Source: Planctomycetota bacterium (GTDB lineage: Bacteria > Planctomycetota > Phycisphaerae > Sedimentisphaerales > Anaerobacaceae). Taken from it: a stretch of 64,000 nucleotides of DNA. Shown here piece by piece: positions 9,551 through 18,583 of this stretch; position 1 is the first letter of the stretch, and every line of letters begins with the position of its first letter. The notes beneath the pieces are model-generated. The model had not been told where the DNA came from and did not search any database. It saw nothing but the letters and a program-made list of their open reading frames with translations. Made by a program: the position numbers and the translations under genes. The DNA lies in contig VRUL01000005.1 of NCBI GenBank assembly GCA_019456145.1, positions 62,001 to 126,000 of the forward strand. Reading direction: 5' to 3'.

Positions 9551-9910
9551 ATGAAGGGTATTGAAGCATATAAGGAAGCCACAATTACCACCCAAAGCAA
9601 AGGCCGGCTTGTGGTTATGCTCTATGAGGGCGCTATTAAATTCTTAAAAGGGGCTATCAAGGGAATCGAGGCAGGAGATTCCGAGGCAAAGGGTAAATGC
9701 ATAGCCAAAGCCCAGGACATAATCTTCGAACTAAACACCGTCCTGGATATGGAAGGAGGCGGTGAGGTAGCTATGAACCTGCGTAAGTTGTATATGTTTA
9801 TGAATAGCCAGCTCAGTCAGGCCAATTTAAAGCAAGATACTAAAATGATTGAGGAAGTAATCAAGCTGATGGAAGAGTTGAATCAAAGCTGGAAAGCAAT
9901 CGCGAAATAA
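9551..9910 (+). CDS. fliS: Flagellar secretion chaperone FliS
   Basis: 119 residues, the normal FliS length, with the family's opening pattern (EAYKEATITTQSKGRLVVMLYEG) and a mostly helical four-helix-bundle composition ending NQSWKAIAK. FliS binds the C-terminal D0 region of flagellin in the cytoplasm and prevents premature polymerisation. GGAG lies 8 bases before the ATG. Its position directly after flagellin is the common arrangement. The glycosyltransferase array starts 229 bases downstream, so a FliS-flagellin complex could be the form that is glycosylated; that is inference. Confidence 0.95.
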   Translation: MKGIEAYKEATITTQSKGRLVVMLYEGAIKFLKGAIKGIEAGDSEAKGKCIAKAQDIIFELNTVLDMEGGGEVAMNLRKLYMFMNSQLSQANLKQDTKMIEEVIKLMEELNQSWKAIAK

Positions 9911-10010
9911 AAATCTCTCCGGATAAACCCTATTGAACACTTCACATAACCGCGATGGTCAAATGCTGGTGCGTTATTGCCAGAAAAACTAACCCCAAAT
10001 CACTGTTTAT

Positions 10011-10018
10011 GCCGATAA
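10011..10018 (+). promoter_or_regulatory. Exact sigma-28 (FliA) -10 element GCCGATAA upstream of the glycosyltransferase array
   Basis: GCCGATAA matches the FliA -10 consensus at all eight positions. The -35 is poor: TAAC at 9990-9993 lies 17 bases upstream instead of TAAA at 15. It sits 121 bases before the first TPR-glycosyltransferase gene, where a flagellar promoter would make biological sense. Confidence 0.35.
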
Positions 10019-10050
10019 TATGGGCAGTACCCCTGTTTTTTGAGCATATT

Positions 10051-10081
10051 GGCCGTATATTAATACCTGATTAATACGGCC
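10051..10081 (+). promoter_or_regulatory. Inverted repeat before the array (operator or leader hairpin)
   Basis: GGCCGTATATTAAT and ATTAATACGGCC form an AT-rich inverted repeat with a two-base bulge around ACCTG. It lies between the FliA-like -10 and the first gene of the array. It could be an operator or a weak terminator; no T-run follows. Confidence 0.35.
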
Positions 10082-10139
10082 GAGAAGAAGCCGCCGTATC
10101 GTGTTTAATTGATATTAAGATCGCTGAGGTCATATAAAG

Positions 10140-11741
10140 ATGCCGGACATTGATGAAGCTGTTGAAACTGCCCTGCGACATCATCAGAATGGGCATCTTC
10201 AGCAGGCTAAAGAGCAGTATCAGTTGATTTTGCGAACTGCCCCGGCTAATCCTGCCGCCTTATATTCGTCAGGTCTTATAGCTTTCCAGACAGGAGAGTA
10301 TGAACAGGCCGTTGTTCTGATCAGCCAGGCCATCAAAAACAAGCCGCAAGTCCCACAATTTTACAATGCCCTTGGAGTTGTCTTTAAGGCGCTCGGAAAA
10401 CCTCAAAAAGCAATTGACGCATATCGACAGGCACTATCGATTCAATCAGTTTATCCTCAGGCATATTACAATTTGGCCAATGTTCTCCGAGACCAGGGGC
10501 GCTATCAGGAAGCTGTCGAAAATTACAAAAACACAATCAATATCAATCCTGATAACGTCAAAGCCTATAACAATCTTGCAGGCACTTTGAAAAAACAGAA
10601 CAACCTGACCGAGGCAATGATATATTCTGAGCGTGCTATACAGCTCGACCCCGACAATGCTGAGGCATATTATAACCTGGCCACTATTTTGGGGGACCAG
10701 GGGCGCTGCAGCGAAGCGATTGACTATTACAATCAGGCAATCCAGCTAAAACCCGACTACGCCGAAGCTCATTTGAATTTGTCGCTTGCCTTGCTTTTAT
10801 TCGGAAGGTTTGAGGAAGGATGGAGCCAATACGAATGGCGGCGGAAAACCAAATTGAACAGCTCCTTTTATCAGCGCACCCCTGAAAAACTGATTTGGGA
10901 CGGCTCTTCCTTTGTTGGCAAGAGGCTTTTTGTTCAATGTGAGCAGGGGCTTGGTGATACCTTGCAGTTTATTCGATACCTGCCTATGGTTAAGGCACGC
11001 GGCGGTACGGTGATTTTCGAACTGTGGCATCCGCTCATTAATCTCCTGCACGAGTTCGATGGAATTGACAAGTTTGTGGTTTTGTCGCCTGACAAGCCGG
11101 ATGTGAAGTTTGATTTCTATATATCTTTGATGGATTTACCTGCGATCTTCCGTACCACTTTGGACTCTATTCCTGACAGCGTGCCGTACGTTTATGCTGA
11201 TTCGACGAAAGCTGATTATTGGCGAGCCAGACTTGATGGACCGGATTTCAAGGTTGGTATTGTCTGGGCAGGGTCAGCGAAGCACGAGAACAACCATAAC
11301 CGTTCCTGTAAATTGAAGCATTTTGCACCGCTTGCTTCGATTGACGGTGTGCGCTTATACAGTTTGCAAAAAGATGCCTCCGCCACACAATTGCGGCAAT
11401 TTCCTGCGGGAAAGGTCCTTGCAAATCCAGCCGAAGAATTTGAAGATTTCACAGACACTGCCGCTGTAATTGAAAATCTCGATTTGATTATTTCCGTGGA
11501 TACTGCAATTGTCCATCTGGCAGGGGCGATGGGCAAACCTGTATGGACCCTTTTGCCTTTTGCGCCTGACTGGCGGTGGATGCTGGAACGAGATGACAAC
11601 CCCTGGTATCCGACGATGAGGCTCTTTCGACAGGAAAAATGGGGCGACTGGGAAACTGTCTTTGCCAGTGTAGCAGAGCAGTTGAGAATATTAACAGAAA
11701 CACATATTGCCGAAAAATCACTGACAACCAAGGCAGGATAA
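10140..11741 (+). CDS. TPR-glycosyltransferase 1 of tandem array (GT9/heptosyltransferase-like)
   Basis: 533 residues. Roughly residues 1-230 form seven 34-residue TPR units, with the typical A-Y-N-L...A...Y..A...P pattern. The C-terminal 300 residues are a GT-B domain related to ADP-heptose:LPS heptosyltransferases: RLFVQCEQGLGDTLQFIRYL, FKVGIVWAGS, then SVDTAIVHLAGAMGKPVW and a conserved DWRWMLERDDNPWYPTMRLF ending. TPR-plus-glycosyltransferase is the layout of FlmG, which glycosylates flagellin in Caulobacter; here the TPRs may bind flagellin or FliS. ATG has GAGG 10 bases upstream. First of five co-directional paralogs spaced by no more than 7 bases. Sugar donor unknown. Confidence 0.85.
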   Translation: MPDIDEAVETALRHHQNGHLQQAKEQYQLILRTAPANPAALYSSGLIAFQTGEYEQAVVLISQAIKNKPQVPQFYNALGVVFKALGKPQKAIDAYRQALSIQSVYPQAYYNLANVLRDQGRYQEAVENYKNTININPDNVKAYNNLAGTLKKQNNLTEAMIYSERAIQLDPDNAEAYYNLATILGDQGRCSEAIDYYNQAIQLKPDYAEAHLNLSLALLLFGRFEEGWSQYEWRRKTKLNSSFYQRTPEKLIWDGSSFVGKRLFVQCEQGLGDTLQFIRYLPMVKARGGTVIFELWHPLINLLHEFDGIDKFVVLSPDKPDVKFDFYISLMDLPAIFRTTLDSIPDSVPYVYADSTKADYWRARLDGPDFKVGIVWAGSAKHENNHNRSCKLKHFAPLASIDGVRLYSLQKDASATQLRQFPAGKVLANPAEEFEDFTDTAAVIENLDLIISVDTAIVHLAGAMGKPVWTLLPFAPDWRWMLERDDNPWYPTMRLFRQEKWGDWETVFASVAEQLRILTETHIAEKSLTTKAG

Positions 11742-11748
11742 TATACGA

Positions 11749-13356
11749 ATGACAGACGTTGCAGAAACTCTGGAAGTTGCGGTCAGGCATCATCAGTCCG
11801 GAGATCTCACAGGAGCCCGCCGGCAGTACCAACAGGTTCTCAAAACCGATCCTGATAATGCAGATGCATTACATTCGTTAGGTTTGATAGCTTTACAGAA
11901 CGGTCAATACGACAAGGCCCTTGATTTGATTAGCAAAGCTATAGAACAAAATTCGCAAAACCCGCAGTTCTACAATAATCTCGGCGTCGTCTTTAAGGCT
12001 CTGAGGAAAATTGAAAAAGCGATCGAGGCTTATCAGCAGGCCTTATCGTTAAACCCCGATTTTGCTGAGGCTTATAACAATATGGGCAGTGTACTATACG
12101 CACTGGGCCGATTCTCCGACGCAGTGGAAAATTGCAGACAGGCGATTTCACTTAATCCCGATTATCCAGAGGCTTATAACAATTTGGCAGCCGCACTGCA
12201 GGCGCTGGGACAGTATGAAGCTGCCTTGGAAAATTGCAGGCAGGCCGTTTTGATTAAACCAGATTATGTTGAGGCATATAACACAATGGCTTCTGTCTTA
12301 CAGATGTATGGGCGCTGTGATGAAGCAATCGAGACTTACCGCCAGGCAATCCGGCTTGCCCCGGATTATGCGAAAGTTCATAATAATCTGGGGATGGTTC
12401 TTTTGTTAAATGCCAGATTTATAGAAGGATGGAAGAAATACGAATGGCGGCTTAAATCCAGTGTTACTGCTTATCCATTTCGCAGTCAGTCGTGTCGCTG
12501 GGATGGTTCATCGTTTGTCGGAAAAACGCTTCTTGTTTGCTGTGAGCAGGGACTGGGTGACAGCTTGCAGTTTGTTCGATACCTCCCGATGGTCAAAGCT
12601 TTTGGGGGGAAAGTAATTCTGAGTGCAAAAAAAGCACTATCTGGTCTTTTTCGACAATGTCCTGGTATTGACGATTTAGTAGAAACATCCGGGAATGCAC
12701 CTGATGTAAACTTTGATTTTCACGTGCCCCTGCTGAGTTTGCCGGGGATATTCGCCACCACGCTGGAGACAATACCTGCCGATGTGCCATACCTGTATGC
12801 TGACCCGATAAAGGTGGAATATTGGAAAGATAAATTTGCCGAAGCGGATTTCAAGGTTGGTATTGTATGGGCGGGCTCGCCCAGTAACGACAACGACCGT
12901 AACCGTTCCTGTGCCCTGAGGCATTTTACGACACTGGCAAAAATTGAAGGCGTTAAGTTATATAGTTTGCAGAAGAGCATAGCTGCCGCGCAACTTGATG
13001 AGTTGCCGCCGAACATCGTAATACCCAATTTTGCAGAGCAGTTAGATGACTTCACAGATACTGCCGCTGTAATTGAGAATCTTGATTTGGTAATATCCGC
13101 CGATACCGCCGTATTGCATTTGGCTGGAGCGATGGGCAAACCAGTTTGGGCACTTTTACCATTCGCACCTGACTGGCGGTGGATGCTTGACCGAGACGAC
13201 AGCCCCTGGTATCCGACGATGAGGCTCTTTCGGCAGGAAAAATGGAATGACTGGGACGGTGTTTTTGCCCATATTGCAGAGCAGTTGAAAATACTGACAG
13301 AAAAACGCATTGCCGAGATTTCACTCACAAACCAAACAGGGGTAATATGCCGATGA
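11749..13356 (+). CDS. TPR-glycosyltransferase 2 of tandem array (GT9-like)
   Basis: 535 residues, seven TPR units then the same GT-B domain. Its linker and acceptor half differ from copy 1: it has PLLSLPGIFATTLETIPADV where copy 1 has SLMDLPAIFRTTLDSIPDSV. That marks it as the second sequence type, shared with copy 4. The nucleotide-binding end keeps ADTAVLHLAGAMGKPVWALL, with Ala replacing the Ser-Val lead of the other copies. It begins 7 bases after copy 1, and its stop overlaps the start of copy 3 (ATGCCGATGA), so translation is probably coupled. Different acceptor or donor specificity from copy 1 is plausible but unproven. Confidence 0.85.
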   Translation: MTDVAETLEVAVRHHQSGDLTGARRQYQQVLKTDPDNADALHSLGLIALQNGQYDKALDLISKAIEQNSQNPQFYNNLGVVFKALRKIEKAIEAYQQALSLNPDFAEAYNNMGSVLYALGRFSDAVENCRQAISLNPDYPEAYNNLAAALQALGQYEAALENCRQAVLIKPDYVEAYNTMASVLQMYGRCDEAIETYRQAIRLAPDYAKVHNNLGMVLLLNARFIEGWKKYEWRLKSSVTAYPFRSQSCRWDGSSFVGKTLLVCCEQGLGDSLQFVRYLPMVKAFGGKVILSAKKALSGLFRQCPGIDDLVETSGNAPDVNFDFHVPLLSLPGIFATTLETIPADVPYLYADPIKVEYWKDKFAEADFKVGIVWAGSPSNDNDRNRSCALRHFTTLAKIEGVKLYSLQKSIAAAQLDELPPNIVIPNFAEQLDDFTDTAAVIENLDLVISADTAVLHLAGAMGKPVWALLPFAPDWRWMLDRDDSPWYPTMRLFRQEKWNDWDGVFAHIAEQLKILTEKRIAEISLTNQTGVICR

Positions 13357-15158
13357 TAGATATTGTAGAGACTATTCGAAAAGCTGTAAGAGACCATCAG
13401 GCTGGGCGTCTTACAGAAGCCGAGCAACAGTACCAGCTTGTCCTGAAAAGCGAACCTGATAAGTCTGTTGCATTGTATTCATTGGGCTTGTTATTTCTTC
13501 AGACCAGCCGATACAAAGAGGCTGTTGAATTAGTTAATAAAGCTATTGCAAAGAATCCACAAGTTCCACAATTCCACAATACCCTTGGCCTTGCTTTCGA
13601 ATCTCTCGGGAGATTTGAAGAAGCAATGGCTGCTTATCGGCAGGCAGTGTTACTGAAACACGATTATGCCGAAGCCTATCATAATATGGGCATCGCATTG
13701 CATTCACAGGGCCAATTCGCTGCTGCGATTGAAAAGTGTAAACTGGCACTGTCGTTTCAACCGGATTATGCTCAGGCATACAACACAATAGGTTATGCGC
13801 TCCAGATGCAGGAGCAGTTCGACGAAGCTATCGAAGCTTATCAACAAGCCGTACGACTTAAACCTGACTATGCTGAGGCATATAACCATTTGGGTGTTGT
13901 TCTAAATGCTCAAAAACGCTACGACCAAGCGCTTGACTCTTACACAAAAGCCCTGCAATTAGATCCAGACTATATCGAAGCTTACAATAATATTGGCGTG
14001 GTTTGGCATGCTAAGGGGCAATTTACTGAAGCGGTTGCAGCTATTGAACAGGCTTTACGTATTAATCCTGAATTTGCTGAGGCTTACTATAATTTGGGCA
14101 ATATCTTAAAAGAACAGCGCAAATGTGCCGAGGCGATTAAAAGTTACAATCAAGCCATTCAACTCAAGCCGGACTATGCTGATGCTCACTGGAACCTGGC
14201 GAATACCCTTTTATTAAACGGAGATTTCACGCAGGGCTGGCAGGAATACCAGTGGCGGCAAAAAACCAGGTGGAAAAATATTGTGTACCCACATGACCAC
14301 TCGGAGCCACGATGGGATGGTTCTTCCTTTGCTGGCAAGAGGCTTTTTGTTCATTGTGAGCAGGGACTTGGTGATACCCTGCAGTTTATTCGATACTTGC
14401 CTATGGTTAAGGCACTCGGCGGTACGGTGATTTTCACTCTCATGCAGCCGCTGATTAGTCTTTTGGATCAGTTTGAGGGAATTGACAAGTTGGTGGTTTT
14501 GTCGTCTGACAAGCCGGACGTGAAGTTTGATTTCTATATATCTTTGATGGATTTACCTGCAATCTTCCGTACAACTTTGGACTCGATTCCTGACAGCCTG
14601 CCGTATGTTTACGCTGATTCGACGAAATCTGATTATTGGCGAACCAAACTTGATGGGCCGGATTTCAAGGTTGGTATTGTCTGGGCAGGATCGCCAAAGC
14701 ACGAGAACGACCATAACCGTTCCTGTATGTTGAAGTATTTCGCACCGCTTGCTTCGATTGAAGGTGTACGCTTATACAGCTTGCAAAAAGATGCCTCCGC
14801 TACACAACTGCGGCAATTTCCAGCAGAAATGGTCCTTGCAAACCCAGCCGAGGAATTTGAAGATTTCACAGACACCGCCGCTGTAATTGAGAATCTTGAT
14901 TTGGTAATTTCCGTGGATACCGCCATTGTCCATCTTGCAGGGGCGATGGGCAAATCCGTCTGGACCCTTTTGCCTTTTGCGCCCGACTGGCGGTGGATGC
15001 TGGATCGAGATGACAGCCCCTGGTATCCGACGATGAGGCTCTTTCGACAGGAAAAATGGGGTGACTGGGATACTGTCTTTGCCCGCGTCGCAGAGCAGTT
15101 GAGAATACTAACAGAAAATCATATTGCCGAAACTTCACTAACAAACCAGGCAGGGTGA
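13347..15158 (+). CDS. TPR-glycosyltransferase 3 of tandem array (GT9-like, nine TPRs)
   Basis: 603 residues, the longest copy, with nine TPR units: two more than copies 1 and 2, which accounts for the 68-residue difference. The GT-B half is close to copy 1 almost throughout, including SLMDLPAIFRTTLDSIPDSL, FKVGIVWAGSPKHENDHNRS and SVDTAIVHLAGAMGKSVW. Long identical DNA stretches around 14340-15070 suggest recent duplication or gene conversion. The start ATG lies inside the end of copy 2; a second in-frame ATG follows two codons later. No signal peptide, so cytoplasmic action is expected. Confidence 0.85.
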   Translation: MPMIDIVETIRKAVRDHQAGRLTEAEQQYQLVLKSEPDKSVALYSLGLLFLQTSRYKEAVELVNKAIAKNPQVPQFHNTLGLAFESLGRFEEAMAAYRQAVLLKHDYAEAYHNMGIALHSQGQFAAAIEKCKLALSFQPDYAQAYNTIGYALQMQEQFDEAIEAYQQAVRLKPDYAEAYNHLGVVLNAQKRYDQALDSYTKALQLDPDYIEAYNNIGVVWHAKGQFTEAVAAIEQALRINPEFAEAYYNLGNILKEQRKCAEAIKSYNQAIQLKPDYADAHWNLANTLLLNGDFTQGWQEYQWRQKTRWKNIVYPHDHSEPRWDGSSFAGKRLFVHCEQGLGDTLQFIRYLPMVKALGGTVIFTLMQPLISLLDQFEGIDKLVVLSSDKPDVKFDFYISLMDLPAIFRTTLDSIPDSLPYVYADSTKSDYWRTKLDGPDFKVGIVWAGSPKHENDHNRSCMLKYFAPLASIEGVRLYSLQKDASATQLRQFPAEMVLANPAEEFEDFTDTAAVIENLDLVISVDTAIVHLAGAMGKSVWTLLPFAPDWRWMLDRDDSPWYPTMRLFRQEKWGDWDTVFARVAEQLRILTENHIAETSLTNQAG

Positions 15159-15165
15159 TATACCT

Positions 15166-16872
15166 ATGACAGAAGTTGCAGAAATCCTGGAAGTTGCAGT
15201 CAAACACCATCAATCCGGAGATCTCACTGGAGCCCGCCAGCAGTATCTACTCGTCCTCAAAAGCGACCCGGATAATTCTACTGCTTTACATTCCCTGGGT
15301 ATAATAGCTTATCAAACAGGTCAGTATGATTCAGCATTTGAACTGATTAGTAAAGCAATAGAAGCTAATCCACAAGTGCCGCAATTTCATAATACCCTTG
15401 GCGCAGTTTATAAAGCCCTTGGAAAGTTTGAAGAGGCAATCGAAGCCTATAAGAAAGCAATATCGCTAAGGCCTGATTTCGCAGAGGCTTATAGCAATAT
15501 GGGATTTGTACTACAACTTTTAGGATGGTTCGAGGCATCAGCGGAAAAGTGCAGAAGAGCGGTGAAGCTTAATCCCAGCTATGCACAGGCATACAACAAC
15601 CTCGGACTTGCTCTGCAGGCACAGGAGCAGATCGCTGAGGCAATCGAAAATTACACACAGGCCTTACAGATTGAGCCCAACTATGCGCAGGCTTATAATA
15701 ATTTAGGCACCGCTCTGAAAAGCCAGGGCAAATTTGAAGATGCAATTGAAAATTACAAACATGCCATTAGGCTCGAACCAGGCTTTGCTGAAACGTACAA
15801 CAACCTGGGCAGGGTACTGAGTGCTCAGGGTCAGATTGACAAGGCGATCGAAAATTACCGTTGTGCACTGAAACTTAAACCTGATTATGCCGGGGCACAC
15901 TGGAATCTCTCATACGCTCTTTTGTTGCGTGGAAGGTTAATAGAAGGCTGGGAGGAATTCGAATGGCGAAGAGAACCCAGCTTAAAATTCGTTACTTATC
16001 CGGATTGTCATCAAAGCCAAATTTGGGACGGCTCAACCTTTGCAGGCAAAAGGCTTTTTGTTCGCTCTGAGCAGGGATTAGGAGATAGCATTCAGTTCAT
16101 ACGATATCTGCCGATGGTTAAGGCTTTAGGCGGGACGGTCATCTTTGAATCACCAAAGCCGCTGTTTAACATTTTACAGGACTTTGATGCGATTGATGAG
16201 TTGGTACAAGCTTGCCCGGAGGTCAACTCGGATGTGGAGTATGATTTTTACGTGCCCCTGATGAGTTTGCCGGGGATATTCGCCACCACGCTGGAGACAA
16301 TACCTGCCGATTTGCCGTACCTATATGCTGACCCGATAAAGATGGAATATTGGAAAGATAAATTTACCGAAGCGGATTTCAAGGTTGGTATTGTTTGGGC
16401 AGGCTCGCCCGGGTACGATAATGACCATAACCGTTCCTGTGCCCTGAAGCATTTTACCGCACTGGCAAAAATTGAAGGCGTTAAGTTATATAGTTTGCAG
16501 AAGGGCAATGCTGCCGCACAGCTTGATGAATTACCACCAAACATCACAATACACAATTTTGCAGAGCAGTTAGATGACTTCACAGACACGGCCGCTGTAA
16601 TTGAGAATCTTGATTTGGTTATTTCCGTGGACACCGCCGTTGCTCATCTGGCAGGGGCAATGGGCAAACCTGTCTTCGTATTATTACCGTTTGTTCCAGA
16701 GTGGCGATGGTTGCTGAATAGAGACGACAGCCCGTGGTATCCGACGATGAGGCTATTCAGACAGGAAAAATGGGGCGACTGGGATGGCGTTTTTGCCCGT
16801 GCGGCAGAGCAGTTGAGAATACTAACAGAAAAACATAATACCGAAACTTCACTCGCAAACCAGACAGGGTAA
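15166..16872 (+). CDS. TPR-glycosyltransferase 4 of tandem array (GT9-like)
   Basis: 568 residues, eight TPR units and a GT-B domain of the copy-2 type (PLMSLPGIFATTLETIPADL, then YLYADPIKMEYWKDKF). The binding-site end is SVDTAVAHLAGAMGKPVFVL followed by FVPEWRWLLNRDDSPWYPTM, so the usual FAPDWRWML is altered here, the clearest active-site-region divergence in the array. It begins 7 bases after copy 3 with GCAGGGTGATATACCT upstream, a junction sequence repeated between all copies. Probably translated from the same mRNA as copies 1-3. Confidence 0.84.
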   Translation: MTEVAEILEVAVKHHQSGDLTGARQQYLLVLKSDPDNSTALHSLGIIAYQTGQYDSAFELISKAIEANPQVPQFHNTLGAVYKALGKFEEAIEAYKKAISLRPDFAEAYSNMGFVLQLLGWFEASAEKCRRAVKLNPSYAQAYNNLGLALQAQEQIAEAIENYTQALQIEPNYAQAYNNLGTALKSQGKFEDAIENYKHAIRLEPGFAETYNNLGRVLSAQGQIDKAIENYRCALKLKPDYAGAHWNLSYALLLRGRLIEGWEEFEWRREPSLKFVTYPDCHQSQIWDGSTFAGKRLFVRSEQGLGDSIQFIRYLPMVKALGGTVIFESPKPLFNILQDFDAIDELVQACPEVNSDVEYDFYVPLMSLPGIFATTLETIPADLPYLYADPIKMEYWKDKFTEADFKVGIVWAGSPGYDNDHNRSCALKHFTALAKIEGVKLYSLQKGNAAAQLDELPPNITIHNFAEQLDDFTDTAAVIENLDLVISVDTAVAHLAGAMGKPVFVLLPFVPEWRWLLNRDDSPWYPTMRLFRQEKWGDWDGVFARAAEQLRILTEKHNTETSLANQTG

Positions 16873-16873
16873 T

Positions 16874-18556
16874 ATGCCAATGATAGACGTTGCAGAAACT
16901 CTGGAAGTCGCAGTCAAACACCATCGGTCCGGAGATCTCACAGAAGCCCGTCGGCAGTACCAACAGGTTCTGAAATGCGCCCCTGATAATCCTGATGCAT
17001 TGCATTCGTTGGGTCTGGTAGCCTACCAGATGGGCAGATATCAGGAAGCTGTTGAACTAATTAGCAAAGCGATTGAAAACAATCCGTCTATGCCGCAATT
17101 CTATAATAATCTTGGAATAGCCTTCAAGGCCCTCAAAAGGTTTAAAGAAGCGGTAGACGCTTATCAGCAGGCCCTTTGTCTTGAACCGGATTTTGTCGAT
17201 GCTTACTTCAATTTAGGTAATGCTCTGCGACATGAGGGGCAATATGACGAAGCTATCGAAAACCACAAGCAGGCGATACGGCTGAGACCGGATTATGCCG
17301 AGGCTTATCACAGCCTCGGGCGTGCTCTGAAAGATCAGGGCCAGAGCACCGAAGCAATTGAAAATTATAAAATGGCAATACATTTCAAACCTGATTATCC
17401 TGATGCTTACAATAACATGGCTGTTGCGCTTTTGCTGGAGGGACGATTCCAAGCTGCCATCGAAAATTGCAGGCAAGCGTTGCTGCTTAAGCCGGGTTTT
17501 GCAGAGGCTTATAATAACATGGGGACCGCACGGCATTTGCTCGGGCAATATGCCGAAGCTATTGAAAACTACGAACGGGCGATATGGCTTAAACCGGATT
17601 ACGCCCATGCACACTGGAATTATTCGCATGTTCTTCTGCTAAAGGGAAAATTAGCAGAGGGATGGGATGAATATGAGTGGTTGCGAAAAATGGATTTGGA
17701 TAGTCCGGTTTATCCCCACAGTTACCAAAGGCCCTGCTGGGATGGTTCCTCGTTTACAGGCAAGAGGCTCCTTGTTCACTATGAGCAGGGCATTGGTGAC
17801 AGTTTTCAGTTTGTTCGATATCTGCCCATGGTCAAGGCTCGCGGGGGGACGGTGATCTATGAGGAAAGAAAATCACTGCTGAGCATTTTACGCCAAATTG
17901 AAGGCATTGATGAAGTAGTAGAGGCCAGGCCACGTAAAAAGCCGGATGTGGAATTTGATTATCATGCGTCTCTTCTGAGCCTTCCAGGAATATTCGGAAC
18001 TACTCTCGAAACAATACCTTCTGATATTCCGTATCTCTATGCGGATTTAGCGAAAACCGATTACTGGCGGTCTCGCCTCCAGGGCAGTAATTTCAAGATT
18101 GGTATTGTCTGGGCAGGCTCACCGAAGCACGAGAACGATCATCGCCGCTCTTGTATGTTGAAGCATTTCGAACCGCTTGCTGTAATTGACGGTGTACGCT
18201 TATACAGTTTGCAAAAAGATGCCACAGCCGCACAATTGCAGCAATTTCCGGCAGAAATGGTCCTTGCAAACCCAGCCGAAGAATTTGAGGATTTCGCAGA
18301 CACTGCCGCTGTAATTGAGAATCTTGATTTGGTTATTTCCGTGGACACCGCCATTGTCCATCTGGCAGGAGCGATGGGCAAATCCGTATGGACCCTTTTG
18401 CCTTTTGCGCCTGACTGGCGGTGGATGCTTGATCGAGATGACAGCCCCTGGTATCCGACGATGAGACTCTTTCGGCAGGAACAGTCCGGAGATTGGGAAA
18501 CTGTCTTTGCCCGCGTCGCACAACAATTGAAAGTACTTGTGGAAACGCGACTGTAA
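16874..18556 (+). CDS. TPR-glycosyltransferase 5 of tandem array (GT9-like, mosaic copy)
   Basis: 560 residues with eight TPR units. The middle of its GT-B domain is of the copy-2/4 type (SLLSLPGIFGTTLETIPSDI), whereas the last third is of the copy-1/3 type (DGVRLYSLQKDATAAQLQQF, FPAEMVLANPAEEFEDF). It therefore looks like a recombinant of the two classes. It starts one base after the stop of copy 4 with two in-frame ATGs (ATGCCAATG). The ending lacks the short tail (AETSLTNQ type) found in the other copies and stops after LKVLVETRL. Last gene of the GT9-like block. Confidence 0.84.
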   Translation: MPMIDVAETLEVAVKHHRSGDLTEARRQYQQVLKCAPDNPDALHSLGLVAYQMGRYQEAVELISKAIENNPSMPQFYNNLGIAFKALKRFKEAVDAYQQALCLEPDFVDAYFNLGNALRHEGQYDEAIENHKQAIRLRPDYAEAYHSLGRALKDQGQSTEAIENYKMAIHFKPDYPDAYNNMAVALLLEGRFQAAIENCRQALLLKPGFAEAYNNMGTARHLLGQYAEAIENYERAIWLKPDYAHAHWNYSHVLLLKGKLAEGWDEYEWLRKMDLDSPVYPHSYQRPCWDGSSFTGKRLLVHYEQGIGDSFQFVRYLPMVKARGGTVIYEERKSLLSILRQIEGIDEVVEARPRKKPDVEFDYHASLLSLPGIFGTTLETIPSDIPYLYADLAKTDYWRSRLQGSNFKIGIVWAGSPKHENDHRRSCMLKHFEPLAVIDGVRLYSLQKDATAAQLQQFPAEMVLANPAEEFEDFADTAAVIENLDLVISVDTAIVHLAGAMGKSVWTLLPFAPDWRWMLDRDDSPWYPTMRLFRQEQSGDWETVFARVAQQLKVLVETRL

Positions 18557-18583
18557 GTCAGGAATTCAGAGATTATTAGAAGC

